DNA of 64,000 nt from contig CM066289.1 of assembly GCA_033816765.1 (NCBI GenBank), forward strand, positions 868,001 through 932,000, read 5' to 3'. Position 1 is the first letter of the stretch. The number at the start of each line of letters is the position of its first letter. The translations under genes were made by a program, and so were the position numbers. Shown here in pieces: positions 1 through 9,220 of this stretch. Source of the DNA: Nothopassalora personata. Lineage: Eukaryota > Ascomycota > Dothideomycetes > Mycosphaerellales > Mycosphaerellaceae. The notes beneath the pieces were generated by a model. It saw nothing but the letters and a program-made list of their open reading frames with translations, searched no databases and was not told the origin of the DNA.

Positions 1-1990
1 CGAATTCCTTGGGTGCTCGATCTCGCGGCGCCAGCTTACCAACCCAGCCATTGTCATCCTTGACGTCGAGACGAACAGTGCCCGTGATCGTCTTCGGCTG
101 CCACCCAGTTGCGGCGGAACATGCGAGTTCTGTGAAGACAACGAAGTCGCCGACCGCCAAGTCATCTTCGACCACTGATGACAACGCGCCGACATCGTCA
201 GGTAATGGCGGGAAGCCTTCATCATCCTCGCCATTCTCCAGCAACGCACCCTCCTCCCAGTACGAGTCGTCCTCGACGTCTTCACTGGGATCGTCGTAGT
301 TGAGCGCATCGCCTTCACCATTCTGATTGTACTTGTCGTAAGTCTCGGGGAACTGGGCATCAGCAGCACCGTCAGCCTCCACCTTTCTCCTCTTGTTGCG
401 CTTTTTCTTCGGGTACTGATATTGCAAGTCCCATCGCTGTTGGAACGGGAATGGTGGCTCTGACAGCTCAACGCCCTCGTCGGAACACTCGACTGCTGAG
501 AGTTCAATCTTGCTGCGCCATGCATCCTCGTCTTCCTCTTCTTCGGGTACTGCAGGCTGGAAGGCAGTCGTCGCTTTGCGCTTTGTGCCACCAGCAAGGC
601 GCTTCTGTAGCGCATCTTTGTCGGCTTGTGTCTTGGGATGTCTGACGCCCAGAGATCCGAACACGAGACGGTTCATGCTGGCGAGATCAAGGCGTTTCCG
701 CTTTTGAGCAGTCGCTGGCTCCACTTCGGGCGCCTCGTCCTCTTCTTCGTCTTGCATGATCTGTTCGCCCTCGGCGTTGATGTATGAGGTTGCAGTCTCT
801 CCAGCAATCGCCTCTACCGCTTGCGTGACTGCAGTATCGTGGTCCCGAAGACCATTAACGTCCACACCTCCAGATGCGATCTGCTCCAGCAGCTTCTGAC
901 GCTCCTCCTCAATCGTCCGCTCCTCTTCAATGATAGCACGTACAGCAGGACCAGAAGTGACGTTCTTGTCTTTTTGCCAATTGTGTAGCGCATCAATGCC
1001 TGCATTTTTTGCCACAAGTCCAGCCTCTTTCAGCGCCTTGAGTTGTCTTTGCTCCCGCCGACGCTGATTGCGATACTTGGTGTTGGTCTTGCCCTCGCGA
1101 GGTGCGCCCTTAGCGGATTCCTCAGTCGGCGCAGGCGTTCCATTCACTTCTTTGCGGCCGTTCACAACCGACGGCTGTTCCTTTGGCGGTTTAGTGGTAG
1201 CAGCAGCAAGTGCTCCTCCCTCTATACCCTCCCACGCCTCTTCCTCTTCGTCGCTCGAGCTGTCGGAGTCACTCGAGGAGTCGTCACTCGAAGTATCACT
1301 GTCGCTGTCGCTTCTGCTGCTATCACTGCTGATGTTGCTTGGGTCCGCCGGCACTTCACGTATTTCCTCTGGTTCGACATCCTCCTCCTCCTCATTATCC
1401 TGATCATCATCATCATCATCATGATCATCATCATCATCATGATCATCATCATCATCATGATCATCATCATCATGCTGTTCCTCGAAGTCCTCATCCTCTT
1501 CATCGTCCTCATCCTCATCCTCATCCTCACCCTCGTCTTCATCTTCCGTCCTGACTAACGCCCCAGCTTCTTCCTCGTCGTCCAATCTCGGCTTCTTCCT
1601 TGGTGGAATATACACATCCGGCCTGATCAGTCTTTTGACCAGCGGCCGCCCGAATGCTACCCCATCATGCAAGTGTCGTCCGTCTGGTGTGATCTGGTTC
1701 CTCCCACATAACAACCTCTGCTTGGCCTCGATATACTGCAATGGCTTTATGCACACCTCATCCTCATGCCGAAATATGGTGCCCACTTCGCTGTAGTGCA
1801 ATGCTTCATATCCACCCACTGTGACAGTATAGTCTTCCAGGCCCCACGTATCTCCCTCTAGAGGAACCCGTTCATTGACTTTGGTAAGGAATTGAGCAAC
1901 CGTTTGGCAGCGATCGGTGGTGTCGTCGATGGCCCACAGGATATTAGTTGTGGGGATTTCGTTACGCTCGATGCGCAAACGGAGACGCAT
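1..1990 (-). CDS. Coilin-like nuclear protein, 5' part (runs off the left edge)
   Basis: The reverse strand is open without a stop from the ATG at 1990 to base 1 (663 full codons), so the gene continues beyond the window. The first ~140 residues form a compact, ubiquitin-like-looking N-terminal domain ending in a basic patch (PPRKKPRL). Next come a very acidic Asp/Glu stretch with a His-spaced poly-Asp tract (1401-1474), Ser/Asp repeats, and a Lys/Arg-rich segment. The last visible part (bases ~2-170) contains VGDFVVFTEL and TGTVRLDVKD, resembling the Tudor-like domain of coilin. This order (Ub-like domain, acidic linker, NLS, Tudor-like end) matches fungal coilin-type proteins, which in other eukaryotes organise Cajal bodies and snRNP biogenesis. 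Function is inferred; no catalytic residues are expected. I saw no intron in the visible part. Another acidic nucleolar protein is the main alternative. Confidence 0.7.
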   Translation of the reverse strand, partial: MRLRLRIERNEIPTTNILWAIDDTTDRCQTVAQFLTKVNERVPLEGDTWGLEDYTVTVGGYEALHYSEVGTIFRHEDEVCIKPLQYIEAKQRLLCGRNQITPDGRHLHDGVAFGRPLVKRLIRPDVYIPPRKKPRLDDEEEAGALVRTEDEDEGEDEDEDEDDEEDEDFEEQHDDDDHDDDDDHDDDDDHDDDDDDQDNEEEEDVEPEEIREVPADPSNISSDSSRSDSDSDTSSDDSSSDSDSSSDEEEEAWEGIEGGALAAATTKPPKEQPSVVNGRKEVNGTPAPTEESAKGAPREGKTNTKYRNQRRREQRQLKALKEAGLVAKNAGIDALHNWQKDKNVTSGPAVRAIIEEERTIEEERQKLLEQIASGGVDVNGLRDHDTAVTQAVEAIAGETATSYINAEGEQIMQDEEEDEAPEVEPATAQKRKRLDLASMNRLVFGSLGVRHPKTQADKDALQKRLAGGTKRKATTAFQPAVPEEEEDEDAWRSKIELSAVECSDEGVELSEPPFPFQQRWDLQYQYPKKKRNKRRKVEADGAADAQFPETYDKYNQNGEGDALNYDDPSEDVEDDSYWEEGALLENGEDDEGFPPLPDDVGALSSVVEDDLAVGDFVVFTELACSAATGWQPKTITGTVRLDVKDDNGWVGKLAPRDRAPKEF
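1379..1474. repeat. CAT/GAT triplet repeat inside the coilin-like gene
   Basis: Runs of CAT (GAT on the coding strand) are broken at regular intervals by GATCAT. In the protein this gives blocks of four to six Asp separated by single His residues. It is in frame, so length changes by slippage would be tolerated. It generates a spurious poly-Met/Ile ORF on the opposite strand. Confidence 0.9.
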
Positions 1991-2449
1991 CTTTGCGTGT
2001 GACGTGGTGGAGAATTAGGACATTACGAGAGGATGGAGCAGCAGAAGGCGGACATTTACATAATAGCTGTTGTGTTGACAGCAAGTGTTGCATAAATGTG
2101 AATGAAGAGCTAGCGCTGCAGGGTTCACTCACTCGGCAGAGCTTGCCGAGGCGTCCGTGCGAAATTAGGGCAAGAACGAGCACCACAACATCCTCGAACA
2201 TTCACTTAGACCACACGTATTCAACAATGCATGTAAAATTGCCCATGGTGGCTCACTCGAATGTGTATTCATCGAGGAGAGGCTATGGCGAGGGACAGGA
2301 ACAACCCTATGGCCCTGCTCGAAACACCTTTCTCGACGGCAGATGAGGGGGGGTCTGCGACTCTTTACCCTGAACAGCATTAGCCATACTCGAAGACCAT
2401 GTGGAAGTGTCTCAACGGCTGCTACTGGCCTCAGGACACGCCGCACTGA
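1991..2449. other. Intergenic: promoter side of the coilin-like gene
   Basis: This holds the 5' flank of the reverse-strand coilin-like gene. I see no convincing coding potential on either strand and no clear TATA box. Confidence 0.5.
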
Positions 2450-3132
2450 GGTCTCGGGTAGACAATGCCTCTAGCCCTTTGAAGTCACTTACCAGGCCCC
2501 AAATGACGTCCTTGTCTTCCATGGCTTCTTCAACCTTCTCCACCTTGGTCATGTACAGATCTTCGTGGCCGGCGATCTCGACGATGCAGCCTCCTCTTCG
2601 GCGGACTCCAGGTCAGCGACTTGACTTGGGTATGACCTGGTTGGACCGTTTGCTGCGTACGACAAAGAACAAGATCCATGAGGAAGTCGGACAGAAAAAT
2701 CCGTGGATCAGCTTCGTCGGCCATAATGAGCACATCGAGAATGTGGCTTTCGGATTCGTCTTGGTATTCCAGCAAGATGACGGGAGTCGATCTGGTTGCT
2801 CGAGACTCGGCAGCATCCTTCACGATCAGCCGTGATGGTAGCTTCGTTCGTATTGCTGAGGCGGCATGGTCTGTGCCTTCGAAGCTAGCTTGCGTTGCGT
2901 ACCGGATCTCGTCTCAGTGCTGCTCGATATGCGCATTCGTACAGCGAAGGAGTTGTCCATCGGCCTTGGCGTGCGTAAAGTGCGACAAGGCGATGGTATA
3001 TCGAACTACCTTGGGACAAGTAGCTCTCCATTTGGAATGAACTGTTAGCTGTGTCTTCGGGGCTGGTGCAAAAGGAAACACTACACCCGGACGAACCCAT
3101 GTACCTCTCCGCCGCTCATATGGGAATTGCAT
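2450..3132 (-). pseudogene. Unassigned, possibly decayed coding stretch
   Basis: One reverse frame is open from 3132 to about 2530 apart from a single TGA at 2914-2916. A second frame (about 2585-2450) adds a coherent acidic segment (EIAGHEDLYMTKVEKVEEA). The stretch ESHILDVLIMADEADPRIF has the flavour of the helical half of a BTB/POZ domain, but I cannot confirm a family. It could be a broken small gene next to the dead P450, or chance open sequence. Confidence 0.2.
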
Positions 3133-3927
3133 CCAGGCCGATGACGACGATAATGCTGTGGGCTACCGCAAGGCTGATGACCATCATCAATGGATGATGG
3201 AGATGCTCCTTCGTGATTCGCCGATTCTCAAGATAGCGACGAGCCTTCACGGCTTACTTTGACTTCGTGAAAGCATCGCGATTATAGCCTCTTTAAGCAT
3301 CCTGGATCAACAATCCACCAGTACTAAGCTCGAAAGGGACGCATCGGGAACTTCGCTTCATTCTGGCCTTTCAGTCTCTGCGGTCGCCAGGTTCAGGAGT
3401 AGCTGTCGCCACCCTTCGATACCTCCATACGTGAAAATGCTGGATGGAAGCTGCCTACGATTTGTGAGATTGGCCCACACGAAGCGAACAGTCATAGGTG
3501 GCTCGGCCATGTTGGTGTGCGTGCTCTGTCGACTGCACGCATCCACTGGTTCAACAACACCGGCTGTATGGACTGGTGATCTGTAGACTCGATCGAAGGC
3601 GAGCCCCGATGATTGAGCTTTCTGTTGATTGATCAGCTTATGTGCGGATGGACTATTGGAGGGACCGCAGTTCGCGCACCCGAGAGTTTCAACTCGGTGC
3701 TACATAGATTCTGTTGTATGGACGGCATGCGGTTCAGCCATGCGCAGGAACGGGATGGCAGAGCAGCAACTCTCAAGCCCGTGAACGCGAAGGAGTCCAA
3801 AATCGAAGTGATACTTTTCAATCGTTGTCGACTTACCACGAAGCTTCAAAGGATCTCACGAGTGGAGCAAAAGTGAGTCGGTGCTGCGCAACTCGCAGTC
3901 GGCGTAGCGCTGATTGTTGGCTCGCTG
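3133..3927. other. Unassigned stretch upstream of the P450 pseudogene
   Basis: Short ORFs occur on both strands but none shows recognisable homology. It should once have held the N-terminal third of the P450; I could not read that part, so it is either lost or too mutated to recognise. Confidence 0.4.
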
Positions 3928-5176
3928 GTGGGCGGCAGAGTCAATGACTGGCGACGGAAGATGTCACATGGAGACTCCACCGAAGAAGTTGCCCCAGAAA
4001 GCAGATTGGTCGATCAGATCTGGGAAATGCGGTCCACAAGAATGCGTCGCTACTACTGTCGCAGCTCATTGATGGAACGTGTTCAGAAGGATCTGCGCCA
4101 AAGCCTGTGCCAGTCCAAGAGGATCTCCAATGATACACCATCGCAAACCTCGTCCAGACGTGTAGACGCCAACATTGTGCATGACAAGACTTTCGAGATC
4201 AGCCAGATACAGACTCGGGTTAAGATGCAGATCTTCAAGCCCATCTTCATGAACTGCCCCACACCTCGGTTATGTGGGCCTCGCAAGCCGCGAGACAGCG
4301 CGTCGCGATGCGGGGCAGTTTACAGATCGTCTTATCAACATGCTGCAAGGCCCTCAAGGAATGGACGAGAAGTTTTCTGCATCCGGACCCGACGATCAAT
4401 AAAAGGATGTCGGTCAGAGGCTTGGCGAGAAGGCTGCATCACAGAACAGCAACTTCGCGACAACATTACCATTGTCTTCGTTGCCGGACAGGAGAACCCT
4501 CAGCTCGCCTTACTGTCATCACTTTACCTTCTCGCCAAGCATCTCAGATGACAGAATAAGCTGCATGCCGAATTTCGAAGCCAGCAATTTGGATACAGAC
4601 TAGCCCACCCCAGGTCAAGCTAAACCATCTCCTGCACCTCACAACTTGCGTCAATGAGAGTCTCCGTCTCATAGCCCCAGTCGATCAACTCATCAACCGC
4701 CTCGCCACGACGTCTCGGACTCCGAGCGAAGAACACCAAGTCCCTGAGGGAACATACCTAGGCTACAATTCATACGCTACGAATTGTGACCCGGAAGCAT
4801 GGGGAAATGATGCGGGTTCACTCCGAACCGCTGGAGAGAGAGCATTGATGAGGTCCAGAAGCAGTATCGACGTAGTAAAGCACGAGCTGAATCCATTAGC
4901 TTCCATGGATGAAGAAGAGCTTGTCTAGCAGAAGGCTTCGCCACCTTGGAGCTGAAAGTAACGCGGTTTGTTCTGTCGAGACATTTACGTCGGAATTTGG
5001 ATGATAATCAGCCGGAGAGGATGACGCCTGTAAGTGATATCGAAACTTGGACTGAGTGGAAAGTTAATATCGCTATCTAGGCTGGACCGCTCGCTCCACG
5101 AGGGTTGCGATTGGTCTTTGAGAAGCGGTCGGAGGGTCATGAACTCTGGACTTCTGATCGCCTTCTTCTATTTTAA
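3928..5176 (+). pseudogene. Cytochrome P450 pseudogene (CYP56/DIT2-like or related fungal family)
   Basis: Pieces of a fungal P450 can be read in shifting frames. Around 3950-4080 is a helix-C-like WRLHRR region. At 4250-4395, QIFKPIFMNCP is followed by a frame-shifted SRETARRDAGQFTD segment. The I-helix (4448-4551) contains LRDNITIVFVAGQENPQ, where most P450s have AGxET. The K-helix TCVNESLRL lies near 4645. Around 4830-4930 comes SIDEVQKQYRRSKARAE, then the heme loop FHG-stop-RRACLA: a TGA replaces the Gly codon just before the Cys-ligand segment. A canonical intron (5030-5080, GTAAGT...TAG) and the C-terminal end AGPLAPRGLRLVFEKR (to the TAA at 5174-5176) survive. Several frameshifts, a lost ExxR-to-PERW spacing and the stop in the heme loop make it non-functional. 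Native members are ER-bound monooxygenases of secondary metabolism or spore-wall synthesis. Confidence 0.85.
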
Positions 5177-5234
5177 TGCAAGAGCGATCTGCCAAATGAC
5201 AAATGCGACAGCTCTTGCTATGTGACATCGCATC

Positions 5235-5656
5235 ACCCCATTGCCGCATGCGACCATATTCTTGCTCTAGACTTACTAACGGGATTACCGAATTATCTAG
5301 CTAGCACTTCTATTGCTATAATTATTAGCAGATTTAGCAGCCTGCGAACCATGCATCTCCTTACCTCCTCCTCTATACTATGTTCGTCCCCTGCGTACCT
5401 AGTGCTCTTAAAGGCGGAATCTTGTATAAACTTAAATAATACCGTACTCCCTACCCGTAAACCCCGGGAGAATAGACTCTTTATACTATTTCTACGCCCT
5501 CGCTAACCTTTCCTTATCGATCGAAGATATAAGTAGTATAGAGAGCTAGAGTATATTCCTCCCCTAATAGTTCTTAAGACTATTCGCTAGCGTCCTAACT
5601 TACTATAGCGTATAACTCGACTCGACTATATCTACCGTATCTAGTAATTCCTACGC
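5235..5656. repeat. TA-rich, RIP-like degenerate spacer
   Basis: The base composition changes abruptly: dense TA dinucleotides, TAG/TAA triplets and TATA runs, unlike the flanking GC-balanced sequence. This is the look of a repeat hit by C-to-T mutation in CpA context (RIP). No ORF, inverted repeat or transposase fragment could be recognised. The FAD oxidoreductase pseudogene stops abruptly at its right edge, suggesting a repeat insertion or deletion there. Confidence 0.6.
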
Positions 5657-6518
5657 CTATGAAAACACCTTCCTACTCCGCGCGGGCGCCTCGCCCCGGA
5701 AATCGATAGGCATAATCGCGAGATTCGGCTTCGCGCCTTGGTTTGGCGTCCCCATTCCGGAGCCTTGGTTCATGATGTGCACAGCAACCTTCGGATCTGA
5801 GAGACGTGCATGCATTGCCGCGACAGCTTTACTCGTTTCCGCAAAGCTGGAGTACGGGATAGAAATAATGCCCGCGACAATGTCCTTGGGGACTTTCTTC
5901 GCATGCATGTTCAACCCCGTCACAACGCCAAAATTCCCTCCTCGACCACGGAGCGCCCACATTAGATCAGGTTCCTCCTTGGCACCCCAGACAGTCCTCC
6001 CATCATAGAGAACGACTTGAGCGTCTAGGAGATTCTGCGGGTCGGTGATCATTCCACACTCATGGCTGGCTAGCTCAGACCGCCGATGAGGGCATCGCCT
6101 GTAACGCCGACCTAGTTACAGCGAGCACTGATAAGGACGTATGAGTCAGTTTTCTCCTTTATCATTTTATGGACTTGGCCAAGGACCAGCCTACGCCGAG
6201 GGCGACAGTTTCTGTGCTGGGATCCCAGTGGAAGTCTTTGAAGCCCTGGATGCTGAGACATACTTCCGAAGCGGAGGCGTCGCCTGCGCCGGTGTTGCGC
6301 ATGCAGAGGTCGATGGCAGTGTGGATGGACAGGTACTTGACAACGTGTTTGATCGTTGGGAGTTCCTGTGGTTCGACGACGAGTTGTGGGTGGCGCTCGG
6401 CCCAGACGGACCAGGGGAATGATTTGGAGGAGAATTCGGGGTCGGAGGATGTGTAGGTTGAGGTTGGGCACAGTTGCCGGAGGTCTGTGAGCTCTTGGTC
6501 TGGGATGGTCATTGTCAT
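5657..6518 (-). pseudogene. FAD-linked oxidoreductase (berberine-bridge-enzyme-like) pseudogene, truncated
   Basis: Translation from the ATG at 6518 gives the N-terminal PCMH-type FAD-binding domain (QLVVEPQELPTIKHVVKYLS, then SIQGFKDFHWDPST and ALGVGWSLAK). A frameshift near 6165 moves to the frame reading HKMIKEKTDSYVLISARCN. A TAG at about 6114 follows, where a Gln codon (CAG) is likely ancestral, then VGVTGDALIGGLS. A second break precedes SHECGMITDPQNLLDAQVVL and the downstream part of the FAD domain. The frame ends at 5657 at the edge of the TA-rich spacer; the substrate-binding half and C-terminal BBE segment are missing. Intact relatives are often secreted flavoenzymes of natural-product pathways. 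With at least two frame breaks, one nonsense codon and loss of the 3' half it is dead. Confidence 0.85.
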
Positions 6519-7297
6519 GAGTGAAGTCTGTGTACAAGTCTGTGTCGTGAAGGCGTCGGAGACGGTAGCAGGTACATAGAAGTATGCCTATCAGCGATGA
6601 TGTACCCGTTGTAAGAATTTCTGGAGTAGCGGAGGTATCCTGCAACGTAGAGGTTTTAGCAGAAAGCGGCGAAAGTTTTATTGTACCAATTTTCCCCGAA
6701 ATCCTCCCTGACTTGCTTGTTCTTTATTACAAGGAGTTTGGTTGGATACCCCCAGTCTTGTATGGCAATGCTGTTGCATATTACCTATTCGTAGATGATA
6801 ATGCGAAGCTCGGGTGGAAGCTCAAGAAATTAGCACTTCGTATTTCGCTCGGTGAGTCGATGGAGGATCCGAGCGTTAGCAAGCTCGAGGTCGATCCCGC
6901 TCATGCGACTGATGATAAGCATTGCTTGCTGGAGATTGGTCTTCTGAGCCGATGGAGGATAAGCCTTGGCGATGATGGGTGATGCGAGCTGAAGATTGGT
7001 AGACATGTTGGCTGATGCTACTGCTGTCCGGCTGATGCTCTCTCACTTGTAAGTTTGTGGTGCTTTATTATCGACAATTTGTTCTTGTGAAGTTGTGGCG
7101 CGTTGTGGTTTGTGGTTGTTGTGCCAGATATGAGCAAGTGCAATGCCCATGACATCCCTTAGGTCGTTATCACAGCAGGCACATGCGAAGGCCTCCCGCA
7201 GCATCACGAAGATTCAATCACGACAGCAGGAGCGAATGTTGACCTGCTACGCCGCAGCTTTCTACAATCCGCGCGTGGAAATGCCCACGACCACGAG
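6519..7297. other. Intergenic, no gene recognised
   Basis: A 132-codon forward ORF (6584-6982) shows no recognisable domain and lies beside dead genes; I do not call it. The right end carries the 3' flank of the acyl-CoA dehydrogenase gene. Confidence 0.4.
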
Positions 7298-8641
7298 TTA
7301 ATAGCTCCGTGGCAGGCCAAGCGCTTTCTCGCCAATGAAGTTCATGATCATCTCCCTGCTCACGGGCGCCAGTCTAGGTACGAAGCACTCTCGTAGATAT
7401 CGCTCTACGTGATATTCGGCAGCATATCCCATGCCGCCCATGCACATTACACTCCTCTCACAAGCAGTGTAGGCAGCCTCTGCAGCAACGTACTTGGCGC
7501 TGTTTGCAGCTACACCCACTTGATGCTGTGTGATGCTCTCGTCGTACTCTGGATGTTCTGGCGAGCTGCGGTCATACAGTCTTGCTGCGTGGTATGTAGC
7601 AAGCTTGGCAGCTTCGAGTTGCATGTACGCAGAAGCCAGAGGGTGCTGAATCGCCTGGTTCTGGCCGATGGGTCTGCCGAAGACGACGCGCTCGCGAGCG
7701 TAGTCTGTCGACTTCTTGAGGGCGGCGTAGCCGAGGCCAAGAGCCTCGCCTGCGAGAAGACAGCGTTCGGCGTTCATGCCGTGGAGGATTTGCTTGAAGC
7801 CGCTGCCTTCTTTGCCGATCAAGGCGTCTTTGGGAACGTAGTAGTTGTCGAAAAAGACTTGGTTGGCGTCGACCGCTCGACCTCCCATCTTTCTGATCTT
7901 CTTGATTTCGAGACCGGGATCGCTTTTGTTCAGGTCAATGTAGAGCATGCTGAGACCTTCGCTAGGCTTCTTGACTTCCTCGAGGGGTGTGGTACGGGCA
8001 AGCAAGACCATTTTGTCGGCGATTTGTGCGTTTGTAATCCAGATCTTCTGGCCCGTGATGCGGTAGCCATCGCCTTCGGGCGTTGCAGTCGTCTTCAGCT
8101 TCAGTGTCTCGAGGCCAGTGTTTGGCTCGGTCACACCAAAGCATGTTCGCCACTCGCCGCTGATGATCTTCTTCAGGAAGCGATCTCGTTGCTCATCGGT
8201 AGCAAACTTGGCCACTGGCTGTGTTGCATACACATTTGCATGTATCGACTGTGCTCCTGCCATGCCGGCGCCACTTTCAGCAATACTCTGCAGCATCATG
8301 GTCGCTTCCGAGATGCCCAACCCTGAGCCCCCCAGATTCTCAGGTAATGCAATGCCGATCCAGCCATCCTTTGCCAGAGCTGCGTGGAGTTCATGGGGAT
8401 ACTCTGAGTTGTAGTCTTTCTCCATCCAGTAGTCGTCCGGGAAGTCGGAGCATATCTTCAAGATGCTTTCGCGAACTGTCATCTGTTCTTCGCTGAAGCC
8501 GGATGTTTCCATCAGGTCTCGCCTCCGAGGCGTGATGGAAAAGGCACGTGTTGTACATGTTGATGCCGCGGATGCAATTGGTCGTGATAGGGAAGCAGTC
8601 CGAGACGCGATACGCAACAAAGAGAGGAGCGTTTGTGCCAT
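7298..8641 (-). CDS. Mitochondrial acyl-CoA dehydrogenase
   Basis: Single-exon 447-residue protein. It is predicted to be an FAD flavoenzyme that introduces the alpha-beta double bond into acyl-CoA and passes electrons to ETF. The first ~40 residues are Ser/Ala/Arg-rich without acidic residues (RIASRTASLSRPIASAAS) and look like a mitochondrial presequence. The order N-terminal helical domain, middle beta domain (FGVTEPNTG, QKIWITNAQ) and C-terminal helical domain is complete. Conserved features are GRPIGQNQAIQHPLA and the terminal signature MGGMGYAAEYHVERYLRE. A length of about 400-450 aa is normal. I cannot fix chain-length or branched-chain specificity from the sequence. It is divergent from the INCENP gene across a 579-bp shared promoter region. 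Confidence 0.93.
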   Translation of the reverse strand: MAQTLLSLLRIASRTASLSRPIASAASTCTTRAFSITPRRRDLMETSGFSEEQMTVRESILKICSDFPDDYWMEKDYNSEYPHELHAALAKDGWIGIALPENLGGSGLGISEATMMLQSIAESGAGMAGAQSIHANVYATQPVAKFATDEQRDRFLKKIISGEWRTCFGVTEPNTGLETLKLKTTATPEGDGYRITGQKIWITNAQIADKMVLLARTTPLEEVKKPSEGLSMLYIDLNKSDPGLEIKKIRKMGGRAVDANQVFFDNYYVPKDALIGKEGSGFKQILHGMNAERCLLAGEALGLGYAALKKSTDYARERVVFGRPIGQNQAIQHPLASAYMQLEAAKLATYHAARLYDRSSPEHPEYDESITQHQVGVAANSAKYVAAEAAYTACERSVMCMGGMGYAAEYHVERYLRECFVPRLAPVSREMIMNFIGEKALGLPRSY

Positions 8642-9220
8642 TTTGGAACGAGAGAAACTATGCTGCTAGTGGACTCACATGTAAGCAGATTGAAGGAGAA
8701 GCTGACTGGGGGGTACCATATAGATGTTGTGAATGTAGAAACAGCGATGTCGGTTGAGGGGAATACTGTTGTCGGGAATAACCCTCAGCATGCTCAGACT
8801 CGCTGCCGGGATCGATTAGGCTCTGGGCGTTAGCCCAGAGAAGCAATATTGCGGGGCCAGGCTGCGCTAGCGCTCGCGCGATGTACGGGTCCACCCGATT
8901 GGCTGTATCGTGATCAATCGGGGATGGTGCTCACTTCGCCGAGTCACGTGAAAGCGGTCGCATCTCGAGCAAGCGGGCTGTTCCGTGTTTGGTATGTCCC
9001 AAACAATGGCACGGTAGAATAACGCGCCCAACAACCACCGAACACCACCACCACCGACGACCGCGACACAGCACTTGCTCGACGACGACCCTGACGACTT
9101 CTTGGACCATGTATAGCTAGCCATCACCTACACCACTGCGACTGCTTTTGGCGCCATCTTGCAATCGACTTGAGTAAACAACACGCATAATCAAACACAT
9201 CACATCACATCCCGCCAACG
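8642..9220. promoter_or_regulatory. Shared divergent promoter region, ACAD / INCENP-like
   Basis: This is the only sequence between two start codons pointing away from each other. It contains an 8-bp palindrome (8944-8951) and no coding potential. A CACAT-rich leader immediately precedes the INCENP ATG. Confidence 0.5.
8944..8951. promoter_or_regulatory. TCACGTGA palindrome (E-box, bHLH/Cbf1-type site)
   Basis: A perfect 8-bp palindrome with a CACGTG core sits 277 bp upstream of the INCENP start and 303 bp upstream of the acyl-CoA dehydrogenase start. bHLH regulators of lipid and sterol metabolism bind such cores; occupancy here is inference. Confidence 0.3.

Noticed and set aside
1222..1542. 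Met/Arg-rich reverse ORF with poly-Met runs
   Set aside because: An out-of-frame reading of the Asp/His triplet repeat in the coilin-like gene.
7409..8326. 305-codon forward ORF antisense to the acyl-CoA dehydrogenase
   Set aside because: It lies wholly opposite a confidently identified gene and has no recognisable domain; a codon-bias shadow.
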